64,000 nucleotides of DNA from the NCBI GenBank assembly GCA_002929135.1, contig PESC01000054.1, positions 1 to 64,000 on the forward strand, in the 5' to 3' direction. Made by a program: the position numbers and the translations under genes. The notes under the pieces were generated by a model. The model searched no databases, was not told where the DNA came from, and saw only the letters and a program-made list of their open reading frames with translations. Positions within the stretch are counted from its first letter, which is position 1; each line of letters starts with the position of its first letter. The DNA is from Methylomonas sp. (GTDB lineage Bacteria > Pseudomonadota > Gammaproteobacteria > Methylococcales > Methylomonadaceae). Of the stretch, positions 35,172-45,236 are shown in pieces.

Positions 35172-38100
35172 ATGATGACCAATCGTTTGTTCGTGGCCTT
35201 TTGTTACTGGCTCTTCGTGGTTTATGGCAGCCTGGTGCCGCTCGAATATCGTCACGTTCCGTTTGAACAGGCGGTCGAGCAGTTCAGCAACATCCGTTTT
35301 CTCAATCTCGGCATAGCCTCCCGCGCCGACTGGATTGCCAACATTCTGCTTTACATTCCGCTGTCGGCGCTGCTGCTGGCGGCTTTTGAGCCACGCCGGG
35401 CGAATGCGGCAGTCAAAGGCATCATCGCCCTGGCCGTCGTCGTGTTGTGTTTATCGACGGCGGCGGTGGTCGAGTTCGTTCAGCAGTATTTCCCGCCGCG
35501 TACCGTCTCGATCAACGATCTGATCGCCGAAACCCTGGGCACCTTGCTGGGCGTGGCCGCCTGGTTTAGCGTTGGCGGCAAAGTACGGGGCTATTGGTGG
35601 CAACTGGCATCGGGTAACTGGTTATCGGTCAATGCGGCGATTGCGATTTATCTGCCGATTTACATAACCCTCAGTTTGTTTCCGTTCGACTTCGTGACGT
35701 CATACGCCGAACTCGAAACCAAATGGCATACGGCAAACGATACCCTATGGTTCGATGTGTCGGGTTGCCAGGAAAATGCTCTCAAGTGTGCGGTTAAACC
35801 GCTGGTCGAGGTAGCGGTCATGCTGCCGCTCGGCATGTTGTTTGGTGCCTTGCGATTTGCACCCAACCGGGTTGGCCTGGCTATCGTGACGGGCTTTTTG
35901 CTGGGTTTGTTCATCGAGGTCGTGCAGATTTTCATTTATTCGGCGAATGCCCAGGGTTTTTCCGTGCTGACCCGTATCGCGGGCATGGCGATGGGCGTCA
36001 GGGCCTACGATTACGTCATGCGCTTCGATTTTGCCGCCCAGATTGGTCGCTTGCGCGTGTTGGCAATGCCGGTTGCTGTGGTTTATCTGCTGCTTTGGCT
36101 GAGCATCAACGGCTGGTTTCAGACTGACTGGCTGCCATGGTCGGCAGCCGGGCAAAATCTGGCGGAAACCCAATTTTTACCGTTTTATTATTTCTACTAC
36201 ACCACCGAAACCGTCGCCTTCGTCAGCTTGCTGAGCAACATCGGCGGTTATCTGCCAATCGGCGCCCTGTTCTGGTTGTTCAATGCCGATAAACCCGCTG
36301 CAAGCCAGGTCTCTTCGGTTTGGGTTGGCTCGTCGGCTGCCATGCTGGCGGTCGTGGTCGAGACCGGCAAGCTGTTTCTGGCGGATAAACACGCCGACCC
36401 CACCGACATTCTGATTGCCTACTGCTCGGCAACGCTGGCTTACCATAGCTTGAATGCGCTGCAAAATCTGATGCGCCGGGGCGCGGCAATAGCCAAAACC
36501 GGGTTACCGCCGCCCGCACCCATCGAAAGATTGCGGCCTGAGTTTCGCCAACCGTTGCCGCCGCCGTCCGGGCCTGGCAACCAGCATCCGGTTCGATGGC
36601 TGATCGGTATTGCGCTGGGATTGACGGTGTTTTACGGTGTGCTGACCTACCCGGTGCTGCCGGTGTTGCTGGGGTTGGGGCTGATTGCCTATGCCTACGC
36701 CTTTTACCGGCAACGCTGGATGGGGGTACTGGTTCTGCCCGCTTTGCTGCCGGTCATGGATTTTGCGCCGTGGACGGGGCGGTTTTTCTTCGACGAATTC
36801 GATCTGCTGTTGCTGACCACGCTGGCACTGGCCGTTTTGCTGCCGCTGCCGGTCATCGCCCAGCGCAAGCGCCACGACATTCGCGATATGCTCATCATTG
36901 CCTGCTTTTTCCTGGTGCTGACCATCAGCCTGATGATAGGTCTGCTGCCGATGGCAGACTTCGATCACAATGCCTTCAGCAATTACTACAGCAACTTCAA
37001 TGCCTTGCGGGTTGCCAAAGGCTTTATCGCCGCATTGTTGCTGGCGCCGTATTTCGTCCGGGCGTTCTCGGATGATCTGGGCCGTCGCTATTTCACCGCC
37101 GGTATGGTACTGGGTTTGATGGGTACCGGGATGTTTGCCGTGATCGAGCGGGCGGTGTTTCCGGGTATTTGGGATTTCGCGACCAATTACCGCATCAACG
37201 CCTTGTTCGCGACCATGCACACCGGTGGTGGCCATATCGAGTCTTATCTGATGCTGGCCATGCCGCTGCTGGCGATCGGTTTTGTCAATGAATCGTCCGG
37301 CAAGCTGCTTAAAATCGTCAGCCTGATGGCATTCGCATTGAGTCTTTACGCCTTGCTGGTGTCGTTCTCGCGCGGCGGCGCTATTGGCTTTGCGGTGGCA
37401 TTGCCGGTGTTGCTGGCGGGCTTGTGGTGGCATGGCCGGGCGCGGCGAATGCGGTCGACCAGGTCGCTGGTCTGGCTGGTGCTGATAGTGGCGACAACGG
37501 CGTTTCTGGCCTTGCCGGTTTTCAAGGGCGAGCTGATGCAGACCCGCATCGACGTGACCGAACGCGACCAGGACAGTCGCCAGCATCATTGGCAAACGGC
37601 AATCGACATGATGGATCACGGCATCATCACCCAGGTGTTCGGCATGGGGCTGGGCAGTTTCCCGAGGACGTTTTTCTGGGGTAATCGAGAGAACGCGCAT
37701 CCGGCAAGCTATCGCTTCGGGTCGGAACATTCGGATCGTGATGGCGACACCTATCTGGCCTTGCGTGGTGGCGATGCGCTGTTCTTTGGCCAATACATCG
37801 CGCTGCTGCCGCACCACACCTACAGGCTGGCAATGCGGGTCAGAAGCCCGGACAGTGCGACGGGCTTGGCTGTTCCCATTTGCGAGAAGTCCTTACAATA
37901 CTCATTCCATTGCGTTACGGTCGACATCGATGTGGCGGCGGGGGCGTGGCAGTCTGTTGAACGAATCTTCGATAGCGGTAGCTTGGGCGCAGCCTCGCCG
38001 GACATTGCGGCCGGTTTTTTGACCCGACCGGTGCAAATGGCGCTGTATAACGGCAACGGGCCGGGCAAAGTCGTCGAGATCGATGACATTCGGCTGACGG

Positions 38101-38480
38101 CTGTCGATGCGCCTGATGTCAGCCTGATCGCCAATGGCGATTTTTCGGCGGGCATGGATCACTGGTATTTTTCCACCGAAAAACACAATCCCTGGCATGT
38201 TTTCAATGTCTGGGTTTACGTTTTATTCGAAATGGGCTGGCTGGGTTTGTTGGTGTTTGTATCTTTGCTGGCGTATGTGTATTACCGGCTGGTCAAGGCC
38301 CTGAAACATGACGTTTACGCGCCGGTGTTGCTGGCGTCGTTCACCGGGTTTCTGGTCGTTGGCTTTGTCGACAGCCCGTTCGATGCGCCCAGGCTGTCGT
38401 TTCTGTTTCTGCTGTTATCGTTGTTCGCCCTATTTGGCTGCAAACGAACAACTCTCATTTTTAACAATAAAAATCAATGA
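35172..38480 (+). CDS. Large VanZ / O-antigen-ligase-like membrane protein
   Basis: 1102 aa with many TMs. Residues 1-430 hold two to three VanZ-like membrane segments (YGSLVPLEYRHV near 18; LSLFPFDFV near 164; SNIGGYLPIGALF near 355). Residues about 480-900 resemble Wzy/WaaL-type O-antigen ligase or polymerase membrane domains, with GMGLGSFPRTFFWG near 830. A beta-rich periplasmic part follows, with NGDFSAGMDHWYF near 985 like a carbohydrate-binding fold. Two C-terminal TMs close it. It probably acts in exopolysaccharide or lipopolysaccharide assembly at the inner membrane. It overlaps rapA by 4 nt. The fold is supported; the substrate is unknown. Confidence 0.75.
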   Translation: MMTNRLFVAFCYWLFVVYGSLVPLEYRHVPFEQAVEQFSNIRFLNLGIASRADWIANILLYIPLSALLLAAFEPRRANAAVKGIIALAVVVLCLSTAAVVEFVQQYFPPRTVSINDLIAETLGTLLGVAAWFSVGGKVRGYWWQLASGNWLSVNAAIAIYLPIYITLSLFPFDFVTSYAELETKWHTANDTLWFDVSGCQENALKCAVKPLVEVAVMLPLGMLFGALRFAPNRVGLAIVTGFLLGLFIEVVQIFIYSANAQGFSVLTRIAGMAMGVRAYDYVMRFDFAAQIGRLRVLAMPVAVVYLLLWLSINGWFQTDWLPWSAAGQNLAETQFLPFYYFYYTTETVAFVSLLSNIGGYLPIGALFWLFNADKPAASQVSSVWVGSSAAMLAVVVETGKLFLADKHADPTDILIAYCSATLAYHSLNALQNLMRRGAAIAKTGLPPPAPIERLRPEFRQPLPPPSGPGNQHPVRWLIGIALGLTVFYGVLTYPVLPVLLGLGLIAYAYAFYRQRWMGVLVLPALLPVMDFAPWTGRFFFDEFDLLLLTTLALAVLLPLPVIAQRKRHDIRDMLIIACFFLVLTISLMIGLLPMADFDHNAFSNYYSNFNALRVAKGFIAALLLAPYFVRAFSDDLGRRYFTAGMVLGLMGTGMFAVIERAVFPGIWDFATNYRINALFATMHTGGGHIESYLMLAMPLLAIGFVNESSGKLLKIVSLMAFALSLYALLVSFSRGGAIGFAVALPVLLAGLWWHGRARRMRSTRSLVWLVLIVATTAFLALPVFKGELMQTRIDVTERDQDSRQHHWQTAIDMMDHGIITQVFGMGLGSFPRTFFWGNRENAHPASYRFGSEHSDRDGDTYLALRGGDALFFGQYIALLPHHTYRLAMRVRSPDSATGLAVPICEKSLQYSFHCVTVDIDVAAGAWQSVERIFDSGSLGAASPDIAAGFLTRPVQMALYNGNGPGKVVEIDDIRLTAVDAPDVSLIANGDFSAGMDHWYFSTEKHNPWHVFNVWVYVLFEMGWLGLLVFVSLLAYVYYRLVKALKHDVYAPVLLASFTGFLVVGFVDSPFDAPRLSFLFLLLSLFALFGCKRTTLIFNNKNQ

Positions 38481-41248
38481 CTAATGACTTTATCGCCGGC
38501 CAGCGCTGGATGAGTAGTGCCGAGTCTGAACTCGGATTGGGGATGATATTGGATGCAGAATTCAACCGGGTAACCGTGTTGTTTCTGGCAACAGGCGACA
38601 AGCGCACCTATGCGCGCGACAACGCGCCACTGACGCGGGTTCGCTTCAATGAAAGCGATGTGATCGAGTCGGTGGATTTCGTCAAGATCACCGTGACCGG
38701 CATCGAGGAACGCAACGGCTTGCTGACCTATGTCGGCATCGATGATGAGGGCAGGACGCAGCACATCGACGAAATGGAACTCAACCATCACATCCAGTTC
38801 AACAAGCCGCAGGATCGCTTGTTTACCGGCCAGTTCGATCCGGTTGCCTGGTTTCATTTGCGCTACGACACCTGGAAACGCCAGCAGCAATATCAGCTTT
38901 CCGCCGTCAAGGGCTTGCAGGGTGCTCGTGCCGCACTGATTCCGCATCAGATTTACATTGCCCATCAGGCGGCCAACCGGGTATCGCCGCGCGTCATGCT
39001 GGCCGACGAGGTGGGTTTGGGCAAAACCATAGAAGCCGGTTTAATCATTCAGCATCGTCTAATCAACAATCTGAGCAAGCGTGTTCTAGTCTTGGTGCCG
39101 GAAGCCTTGATGTATCAGTGGCTGGTGGAGATGCTGCGCCGCTTCAATCTGAAATTCAGCCTGTTCGACGAAACCCGCTGCCTGACCAGCGAGGACGACA
39201 ATCCGTTTGCGGGCGAGCAACTGGTTTTGTGCAGCCAGCAGTTCATCAGCGATTTCCCTGAGCGCCATCCGCACATACTGGCGGCAGGCTGGGATCTGGT
39301 CGTCGTCGATGAGGCCCATCATCTGGAGTGGAGCGAGGCCGCGCCTAGCGCCGGTTACCAGTTTGTCGAACAACTGGCCAAAGCCGCGCCGGGGCTGATT
39401 CTGTTGACGGCAACACCGGAGCAGTTGGGCAAGGAAAGTCATTTCGCCCGGCTGCGCCTGCTCGATCCGGATCGTTTTTACAGTTTCGAGCAATTCCTGG
39501 CCGACGAACAGCAGTTTGCACCGGTAGCCGAGCTTGCCAATCGCTTGATTTCCGGCGCAGCGTTTTCTGCGGACGATAGCGCACGCCTGCAAGCCTTGTT
39601 GCAGCACGACAACGTCGAAAAGCTGCTCACGCAGTTCAACGCCACGCCTGATGATGCCGAATTACGCAACGAACTCATCAAACTGCTGCTCGATCATCAC
39701 GGCACGGGGCGCATCCTGTTTCGCAATTCACGCCATACCGTCAAAGGCTTTCCCGATCGTGAACGCCATGCTTACCCGTTACAGGGCGATGCCAGCGCCG
39801 ATCTGGCCGACAGCGCTTATTTCCACTGGCTGATCGACAGGCTCAAACACCTGGGCCATGAAAAAGCCTTGCTGATATGCAAGGAAGCCAGCACCGTAAT
39901 CCGCCTGGATTTGTTGCTGAAGCAGCAGCTTGGCCATGTGGCGACGGTATTCCACGAGGGCATGAGCATCGTCGAGCGCGATCGCGCCGCCGCGTTTTTT
40001 GCCGACGAAGACAGCAGTGCACAACTGTTGATGTGTTCGGAAATTGGCAGCGAAGGCCGCAATTTTCAGTTCGTTCGCCATCTGATTCTGTTCGATCTGC
40101 CGCGCAACCCCGATATTTTGCAGCAGCGCATCGGTCGTCTCGATCGCATCGGCCAGAAACAGGTCATTCAGCTTCACATTCCCTACATCGAAAACAGCGA
40201 ACGCCATTGCCTGTACCGCTGGTATGACGAAGGTTTCGATGCTTTTCGCCACAACGGCTCGGCAGCAGCGCAGGTGGCGAGCAGGCTCGATGCCGAATTG
40301 GCTCATGCGCTGACCACCCGCGATGCCACCGCCATGACAGCCTTGATTGCCAAGACCCGCCATTTGAACGCCGAGATCGAACAAGCGCTGCACCATGGCC
40401 GGGATCAATTGCTGGAACTCAATTCCTGTCGACCCAGCGAGGCCGCCGACTTGATCGCTCAATTGAATGCCATCGACAAAGACGGCAGTTTGTGGCCTTA
40501 CATGGAGGCTTTGTTCGATTGTTACGGTGTCGATGTCGAGTATCACTCCAGGGACTGCCACATTCTGTGGCCCAGTGAAAGCCTGAGAATCTCGCACTTT
40601 CCGCTGTTGCAGGACGACGGTTTGACGGTGACGGTGGATCGCGACATTGCGCTGGCCCGGGAGGATATGCAGTTTATGACCCAGGAGCACCCGATGGTGC
40701 TGGCGGCGATGGACTTGGTGCTATCCAGCGAAACCGGCAACGCCGCCGTCAGTGTGGTGAAGCACCCGCGTTTGCAGGCCGGACAATTCCTGCTGGAGCT
40801 ACTGTTCGTAGTCGAGTGCAGTGCACCGGCGCATTTGCAGCTCGAACGCTTTCTGCCGCATACGCCGCTGCGCATCGTCATCGACCAAAACCGCAAGGAT
40901 GTGACGGCAGCCATCAGTCACGGTAGCCTGACCGATACCGGCGAGGCTATCGACAAGATGGATGTGGTGCAGTTTTTGAACGGCCAGCGTCAGCAGGTGT
41001 ACGCCATGATAAAGGCTGGCGAGTCGCAGGCCAGGCAGCAGATGCAGCAGTTGCTGACGGAAAGCGCCAACGCGATGATTGCGGTGATGACCGCCGAAAT
41101 CAAGCGCATGGTCAGGTTGAAAAAAATCAACCCCGGCATCAAGGACGGGGAAATCCAGCAGATGAAGGACATGACGCTGCTGTCGCACGACAGCATACAG
41201 GAAGCGCAATTACGCCTGGACGCCGTCCGTTTCGTCATAACCAGTTGA
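38477..41248 (+). CDS. rapA: RNA polymerase-associated protein RapA
   Basis: Swi2/Snf2 ATPase that recycles stalled RNA polymerase, 923 aa. N-terminal Tudor-like domains (FIAGQRWMSSAESELGLGMI) precede Walker A in ADEVGLGKTIEAGLI near residue 178 and the Walker B DEAH box VVDEAHHLEW near 278. Motif VI sits in LQQRIGRLDRIGQ near 555, then the RapA C-terminal domain. The length is slightly short of E. coli RapA (968 aa). The start overlaps the membrane-protein stop by 4 nt, an unusual partner. Confidence 0.95.
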   Translation: MTNDFIAGQRWMSSAESELGLGMILDAEFNRVTVLFLATGDKRTYARDNAPLTRVRFNESDVIESVDFVKITVTGIEERNGLLTYVGIDDEGRTQHIDEMELNHHIQFNKPQDRLFTGQFDPVAWFHLRYDTWKRQQQYQLSAVKGLQGARAALIPHQIYIAHQAANRVSPRVMLADEVGLGKTIEAGLIIQHRLINNLSKRVLVLVPEALMYQWLVEMLRRFNLKFSLFDETRCLTSEDDNPFAGEQLVLCSQQFISDFPERHPHILAAGWDLVVVDEAHHLEWSEAAPSAGYQFVEQLAKAAPGLILLTATPEQLGKESHFARLRLLDPDRFYSFEQFLADEQQFAPVAELANRLISGAAFSADDSARLQALLQHDNVEKLLTQFNATPDDAELRNELIKLLLDHHGTGRILFRNSRHTVKGFPDRERHAYPLQGDASADLADSAYFHWLIDRLKHLGHEKALLICKEASTVIRLDLLLKQQLGHVATVFHEGMSIVERDRAAAFFADEDSSAQLLMCSEIGSEGRNFQFVRHLILFDLPRNPDILQQRIGRLDRIGQKQVIQLHIPYIENSERHCLYRWYDEGFDAFRHNGSAAAQVASRLDAELAHALTTRDATAMTALIAKTRHLNAEIEQALHHGRDQLLELNSCRPSEAADLIAQLNAIDKDGSLWPYMEALFDCYGVDVEYHSRDCHILWPSESLRISHFPLLQDDGLTVTVDRDIALAREDMQFMTQEHPMVLAAMDLVLSSETGNAAVSVVKHPRLQAGQFLLELLFVVECSAPAHLQLERFLPHTPLRIVIDQNRKDVTAAISHGSLTDTGEAIDKMDVVQFLNGQRQQVYAMIKAGESQARQQMQQLLTESANAMIAVMTAEIKRMVRLKKINPGIKDGEIQQMKDMTLLSHDSIQEAQLRLDAVRFVITS

Positions 41249-41271
41249 TGGCGAAACGGCCTGGCGCCGGT

Positions 41272-41709
41272 TCAGGCGTGTTTTATCAAGACCGTGGTTT
41301 CGTCGAGTTCCACGCACTCGAACATCAGGTCGTCGATGGAGCCTTCGACATGATCGACGTAATGCAGGCCGCATTGGTCATCGTGGCTTTGATGCTTAAG
41401 AATGCCGTGCACGCTGAAGGGCGTGTTGGATTCGGGTAAAGTCATGTTGATGCGGACATTGCCGGTCATGTCGGCGGCGATGGGGGTTTTCAGTTTGACG
41501 CGGATGCCGCTGTAGCTGATGTCGATGATGTCGGCATCCAGGGCAATTTCCTGGCTGGCGGCATTGAATGTCAGGCCTGCTTTCAGCCCTTGGGGTTTGA
41601 TGCGTTTATGGTTGCGCTTTTCCGGCTTCACGACTCCCTCCTCTGTCGCCGTTTTTGGGGTGTTTTTATTTTTTTCAAGAATTCTATCGGGTTTTATCCA
41701 AAAAACCAT
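41272..41709 (-). CDS. PilZ domain protein
   Basis: 145 aa, residues about 30-140 being a PilZ domain, the c-di-GMP receptor fold. The N-terminal arginine/lysine cluster KPEKRNHKRIKP stands for the RxxxR motif and IIDISYSGIRVKL for the D/NxSxxG motif. It is a single-domain protein with no output module, acting perhaps through a partner. Convergent with rapA and divergent from argG. It could receive the signal of the GGDEF-EAL protein upstream in the window, but that link is speculation. Confidence 0.85.
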   Translation of the reverse strand: MVFWIKPDRILEKNKNTPKTATEEGVVKPEKRNHKRIKPQGLKAGLTFNAASQEIALDADIIDISYSGIRVKLKTPIAADMTGNVRINMTLPESNTPFSVHGILKHQSHDDQCGLHYVDHVEGSIDDLMFECVELDETTVLIKHA

Positions 41710-41815
41710 AGTTGATTCACATTTTGTTTTTATCCCGGTGCGGCTGCTAGTGTGTCGGCTGAAAACTCGTGCAATGGAAAAAGGATAGTGCGGGGTGAGC
41801 CCCTACATTTTTCGT

Positions 41816-41821
41816 TATAAT
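41816..41821 (+). promoter_or_regulatory. Probable argG promoter (-10)
   Basis: TATAAT lies 40 nt before the argG ATG, after a T-run. No good -35 is seen at 17 bp; GTGAGC-like sequence sits there. A GGGG-TGAG-CCCC mini-hairpin (41792-41803) lies just upstream. The spacer is divergent with the PilZ gene. Confidence 0.45.
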
Positions 41822-41861
41822 CCGCCAGTCTTTTTGGCTTAAGAAAACTGCGAATCTCATC

Positions 41862-43079
41862 ATGTCGGACATAAAAAAAGTCGTGCTCGCCTACTCGGGC
41901 GGTTTGGATACCTCGGTCATTCTGAAATGGTTACAGGATGTTTATCAATGCGAAGTCGTAACCTTCACTGCAGACATAGGCCAAGGCGAAGAGCTGGAAC
42001 CGGCACGCATGAAAGCCCAGGCCGCAGGCATCAAGGAAATTTACATCGACGATCTGCGGGAAGAATTCGCCCGCGACTTCATTTTTCCGATGTTCCGCGC
42101 CAATACGATCTACGAGGGCGAGTATCTGCTGGGCACATCGATCGCCCGGCCTTTGATAGCCAAACGCCTGATCGAAATCGCCAACGCAACCGGCGCCGAT
42201 GCCATTTCTCATGGCGCCACAGGAAAAGGCAACGACCAGGTACGTTTCGAACTGGGCGCTTACGCGCTGCGGCCTGACATCAAGGTGATTGCGCCCTGGC
42301 GGGAATGGGATTTGAACTCGCGGCAGAAACTGCTCGATTACGCCGAGACGCACGGCATACCCGTGGAGATGAAAAAAGGCAAGGCATCGCCTTACTCCAT
42401 GGACGCCAATTCGTTGCATATCTCTTATGAAGGCCGGGTGCTGGAAGACCCGTGGGCCGAACCCGAAGACGATATGTGGCGCTGGACAGTTTCACCCGAG
42501 CAGGCGCCGGACAGCCCGACCTACATCGAACTGACGTATCGGCTGGGCGACATCGTTGCCGTCAACGATCAGCCACTGACCCCTGCCCAGGTCATGACCA
42601 CATTGAACGATATTGCAGGTGCCAACGGCATAGGCAGGCTGGACATCGTCGAGAATCGCTATGTCGGCATGAAGTCGCGTGGCTGCTACGAAACACCGGC
42701 TGGCACCGTCATGCTGAAAGCCCATCGGGCCATCGAATCACTAACGCTGGACAGAGAAGTCGCCCATTTGAAAGATGAGCTGATGCCGCGCTACGCTTCG
42801 TTGATTTACAACGGCTACTGGTGGAGTCCTGAACGTGAAATGTTGCAAACCATGATCGATGCCTCGCAGGTCAGCGTCAATGGCAAAGTCAGGGTCAAGC
42901 TTTACAAAGGCAACGTCAGCGTCGTCGGCCGCAAATCCGCAACCGACAGTCTGTTCGACGAACATATCGCCACTTTCGAGGAAGACGGCGGTGCCTACAA
43001 CCAGAAAGATGCCGAAGGTTTCATCAAACTGAATGCTTTGAGAATGCGTATCGCCGCCCAGAAAAGGCGGGGACACTGA
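41862..43079 (+). CDS. argG: Argininosuccinate synthase
   Basis: ATP-dependent condensation of citrulline and aspartate in arginine synthesis, 405 aa. The N-type ATP pyrophosphatase loop [15 protein letters not shown] starts at residue 9, with [14 protein letters not shown] near 118 and [12 protein letters not shown] near 364. Length and start fit the family. Stand-alone gene with its own promoter. Confidence 0.97.
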   Translation: MSDIKKVVLAYSGGLDTSVILKWLQDVYQCEVVTFTADIGQGEELEPARMKAQAAGIKEIYIDDLREEFARDFIFPMFRANTIYEGEYLLGTSIARPLIAKRLIEIANATGADAISHGATGKGNDQVRFELGAYALRPDIKVIAPWREWDLNSRQKLLDYAETHGIPVEMKKGKASPYSMDANSLHISYEGRVLEDPWAEPEDDMWRWTVSPEQAPDSPTYIELTYRLGDIVAVNDQPLTPAQVMTTLNDIAGANGIGRLDIVENRYVGMKSRGCYETPAGTVMLKAHRAIESLTLDREVAHLKDELMPRYASLIYNGYWWSPEREMLQTMIDASQVSVNGKVRVKLYKGNVSVVGRKSATDSLFDEHIATFEEDGGAYNQKDAEGFIKLNALRMRIAAQKRRGH

Positions 43080-43104
43080 GCCGAGACATTCGTGACGAAG
43101 CTTG

Positions 43105-43110
43105 TATAAT
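43105..43110 (+). promoter_or_regulatory. Putative promoter for the 43.2 kb membrane protein
   Basis: TATAAT preceded by TTG (CTTGTATAAT) lies about 90 nt before the next start; GAGACA at 16 bp upstream is a weak -35. No terminator was seen after argG. Confidence 0.4.
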
Positions 43111-43198
43111 GCGCGCGGTCGCCCGCAGTTTGCGAGCACCATGGCCAGCCCGTATCCGCCAACAGCTTGGCTTTCGTTTTACAACATGAGAACTGGAC

Positions 43199-43828
43199 AT
43201 GCGCAACATGCCTGAGATCGACTTTGAGCACCCTCGCAGTGACAAGCAGGCGCTGGCTGTTCTCAAAACTGAGCAGGATAACCAGGCATTGGTGAAAGCC
43301 AATCGGTTGCTGGCTGTCATCGTGTTCGTCTTGCTGTTCGCCGTATTCGCCATGGGTTCCTTCCTGATTCCAGACCAGGATTTCTGGACGAATGATCGCA
43401 ATCCACATGCCGCACGGGGCGCCATAAACGATGCCGTGCGTAATCCCGCCCTGTCGGACGAAGTCAACGCACTCAAAGGCCAGATGTTCGGGCTGGTGAG
43501 CGGCTCCATCGAAAGCAAACTGAGAACCCTCGAAGAAAACATCAAACGCGGCAGCGTGGCTGAATCGCTCAACACGATTCATGATCTGAAAACCGATGTA
43601 AAAGTGCTGACCACCTACGGTAACAACCCAGGCGTGAAGCCTGCGCCGGACAACTCGGTGAATCAGGCCGTCATCAGTGAATTGGCGGAACTGAAAAGCT
43701 TGGTGTATCTGACCTTCGTATCCTGCGGTCTGATGATTGCTGGCCTGGCGGCAATCTGGCTGCGCAACAAGTACCGGCTGACTCATCAGAAAAACCACCT
43801 GTATCTAGGCAAAATCAAGCGGGGTTGA
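43199..43828 (+). CDS. Two-TM membrane protein of unknown function
   Basis: 209 aa. A charged N-terminal stretch of 33 residues precedes TM1 (LLAVIVFVLLFAVFAMGSFL, about 34-55). A periplasmic part of about 120 residues has heptad-like EEN, ELAEL and LKTDVKVL repeats that may form a coiled coil. TM2 (LTFVSCGLMIAGLAAIWL, about 178-196) and a basic tail close it. No family was recognised. Located between argG and mutY, on the same strand as both. Confidence 0.8.
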   Translation: MRNMPEIDFEHPRSDKQALAVLKTEQDNQALVKANRLLAVIVFVLLFAVFAMGSFLIPDQDFWTNDRNPHAARGAINDAVRNPALSDEVNALKGQMFGLVSGSIESKLRTLEENIKRGSVAESLNTIHDLKTDVKVLTTYGNNPGVKPAPDNSVNQAVISELAELKSLVYLTFVSCGLMIAGLAAIWLRNKYRLTHQKNHLYLGKIKRG

Positions 43829-43871
43829 AAATCCAGGCCCGCAATGCCGTCTTCAACACGACGAGCCTGTC

Positions 43872-44954
43872 GTGACCGACACCACCCTTCCACCTGCCCA
43901 ATTCCAGCAACGACTTCTTGCCTGGTTCGACCTGCACGGTCGCAAGGATTTGCCCTGGCAGCAGGACATTTCACCTTACCGGATCTGGGTATCGGAAATC
44001 ATGTTGCAACAGACGCAAGTCGTCAGCGTCATCGCTTACTTCAACCGCTTCATGATGCGCTTTCCCGACCTACACGACCTGGCCCGGGCGGATCTTGACG
44101 ACGTACTAAAACACTGGGCTGGCCTGGGCTATTACGCCCGCGCCCGCAACCTGCACAAAACTGCGCGCATCCTCTCGGGAAATGGTGGCACGTTTCCGCA
44201 AACCCTGGCGGAAATGATCGCACTGCCCGGTATAGGCCGTTCGACTGCGGGCGCCATCCTCAGCATCGCCTGCGGTCAACGCCAGCCGATTCTGGACGGC
44301 AACGTCAAGCGAGTTCTGACGCGCTTTCACGGTATTCAAGGCTGGCCGGGCGAAGCCCGAATCAGCAACAGACTCTGGCAGATTGCCGAAACCTGCACAC
44401 CGACATCGAGGGTCGCCGACTACACCCAGGCCATGATGGACCTGGGCGCAACGCTTTGTACCCGTAGTCGGCCACGCTGCCACGAATGCCCGGTACAACC
44501 CGGCTGCCAGGCCCGGCGCCTGGGTCTGGTTGCCAATTTGCCAACGCCCAAGCCCCGTAAAGCCTTGCCGATCAAACAAATCGCCATGCTCATCTTGCGT
44601 GATCCCGAGCGACGCATATTGCTAACCAAGCGGCCAGCCAGCGGCATTTGGGGTGGACTGTGGAGCCTGCCGGAATTCGAAACCACCGAACATGCCAGCC
44701 TATGGTGCGCCCTGCAAAACCTGCCGATTGGCGCATTCAGCCACATGCCAAGCCGTCGTCACGGGTTTTCGCATTACTGCCTCGACTACACACCGCTGAT
44801 TGCCCGACTGCAAAACCCCATGAACAATGTGATGGAAGCAGACAAAGCGGTTTGGTATAAAGCCCGCGACATCGCCGGACTGGGGCTGCCCGCTCCCGTG
44901 CGGCAATTACTCAACGAACTGATGCAAGAGGACATTCATGACCAGACGGGTTAA
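43872..44954 (+). CDS. mutY: A/G-specific adenine glycosylase
   Basis: Base-excision repair glycosylase removing A opposite 8-oxoG, 360 aa. The catalytic Glu lies in VSEIMLQQTQV near residue 41, the HhH motif in MIALPGIGRSTAGAI near 120, the catalytic Asp in QPILDGNVKRVL near 143, and the [4Fe-4S] cluster Cys in CTRSRPRCHECPVQPGC near 197-213. A C-terminal NUDIX-like domain reads LILRDPERRILLTKRP near 243. The start is GTG at 43872. It overlaps yggX by 17 nt, a widely conserved pair. Confidence 0.96.
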   Translation: MTDTTLPPAQFQQRLLAWFDLHGRKDLPWQQDISPYRIWVSEIMLQQTQVVSVIAYFNRFMMRFPDLHDLARADLDDVLKHWAGLGYYARARNLHKTARILSGNGGTFPQTLAEMIALPGIGRSTAGAILSIACGQRQPILDGNVKRVLTRFHGIQGWPGEARISNRLWQIAETCTPTSRVADYTQAMMDLGATLCTRSRPRCHECPVQPGCQARRLGLVANLPTPKPRKALPIKQIAMLILRDPERRILLTKRPASGIWGGLWSLPEFETTEHASLWCALQNLPIGAFSHMPSRRHGFSHYCLDYTPLIARLQNPMNNVMEADKAVWYKARDIAGLGLPAPVRQLLNELMQEDIHDQTG

Positions 44955-45210
44955 CTGCGTGAAATTGGGTATCGAAGCGGATGGCCTGGACGCCCCGCCG
45001 TTTCCCGGCCCCAAAGGCCTATACATTTTCGACCATGTCTCCAAGCAAGCCTGGAAAGACTGGCTGGCGATGCAGACCATGATAATCAACGAACGCCGTC
45101 TGGCCAGCTTCGACCTGGCTGCCAAGAAAATCCTGGAAACCGAGCGCGAGAAGTTTTTGTTCGCCGGTGGTTTTGAAATGCCGGAAGGTTACGTGCCGCA
45201 GAAAAACTAG
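44938..45210 (+). CDS. yggX: Fe(2+)-trafficking / oxidative damage protection protein YggX
   Basis: 90-residue YggX protein: the conserved Cys in RRVNCVKLGIEADGLD and LGIEADGLDAPPFPG at the start, then WKDWLAMQTMIINERRL near residue 38 and a FAGGFEMPEGYVPQKN end. The family limits oxidative damage to Fe-S proteins, in keeping with its overlap with mutY, itself an Fe-S enzyme. Starts 17 nt inside mutY. Confidence 0.94.
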   Translation: MTRRVNCVKLGIEADGLDAPPFPGPKGLYIFDHVSKQAWKDWLAMQTMIINERRLASFDLAAKKILETEREKFLFAGGFEMPEGYVPQKN

Positions 45211-45236
45211 CGCCGCAGTCAGCCGATTGGCCATGA

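Noticed and set aside
36504-37817. 437-residue minus-strand frame inside the VanZ/ligase gene
   Set aside because: The translation is low-complexity and rich in Arg, Gln and His, with no domain, while the plus strand codes clear TM helices.
39779-40690. 303-residue antisense frame in rapA
   Set aside because: It is a shadow of conserved helicase motifs of rapA; there is no start context or homology.
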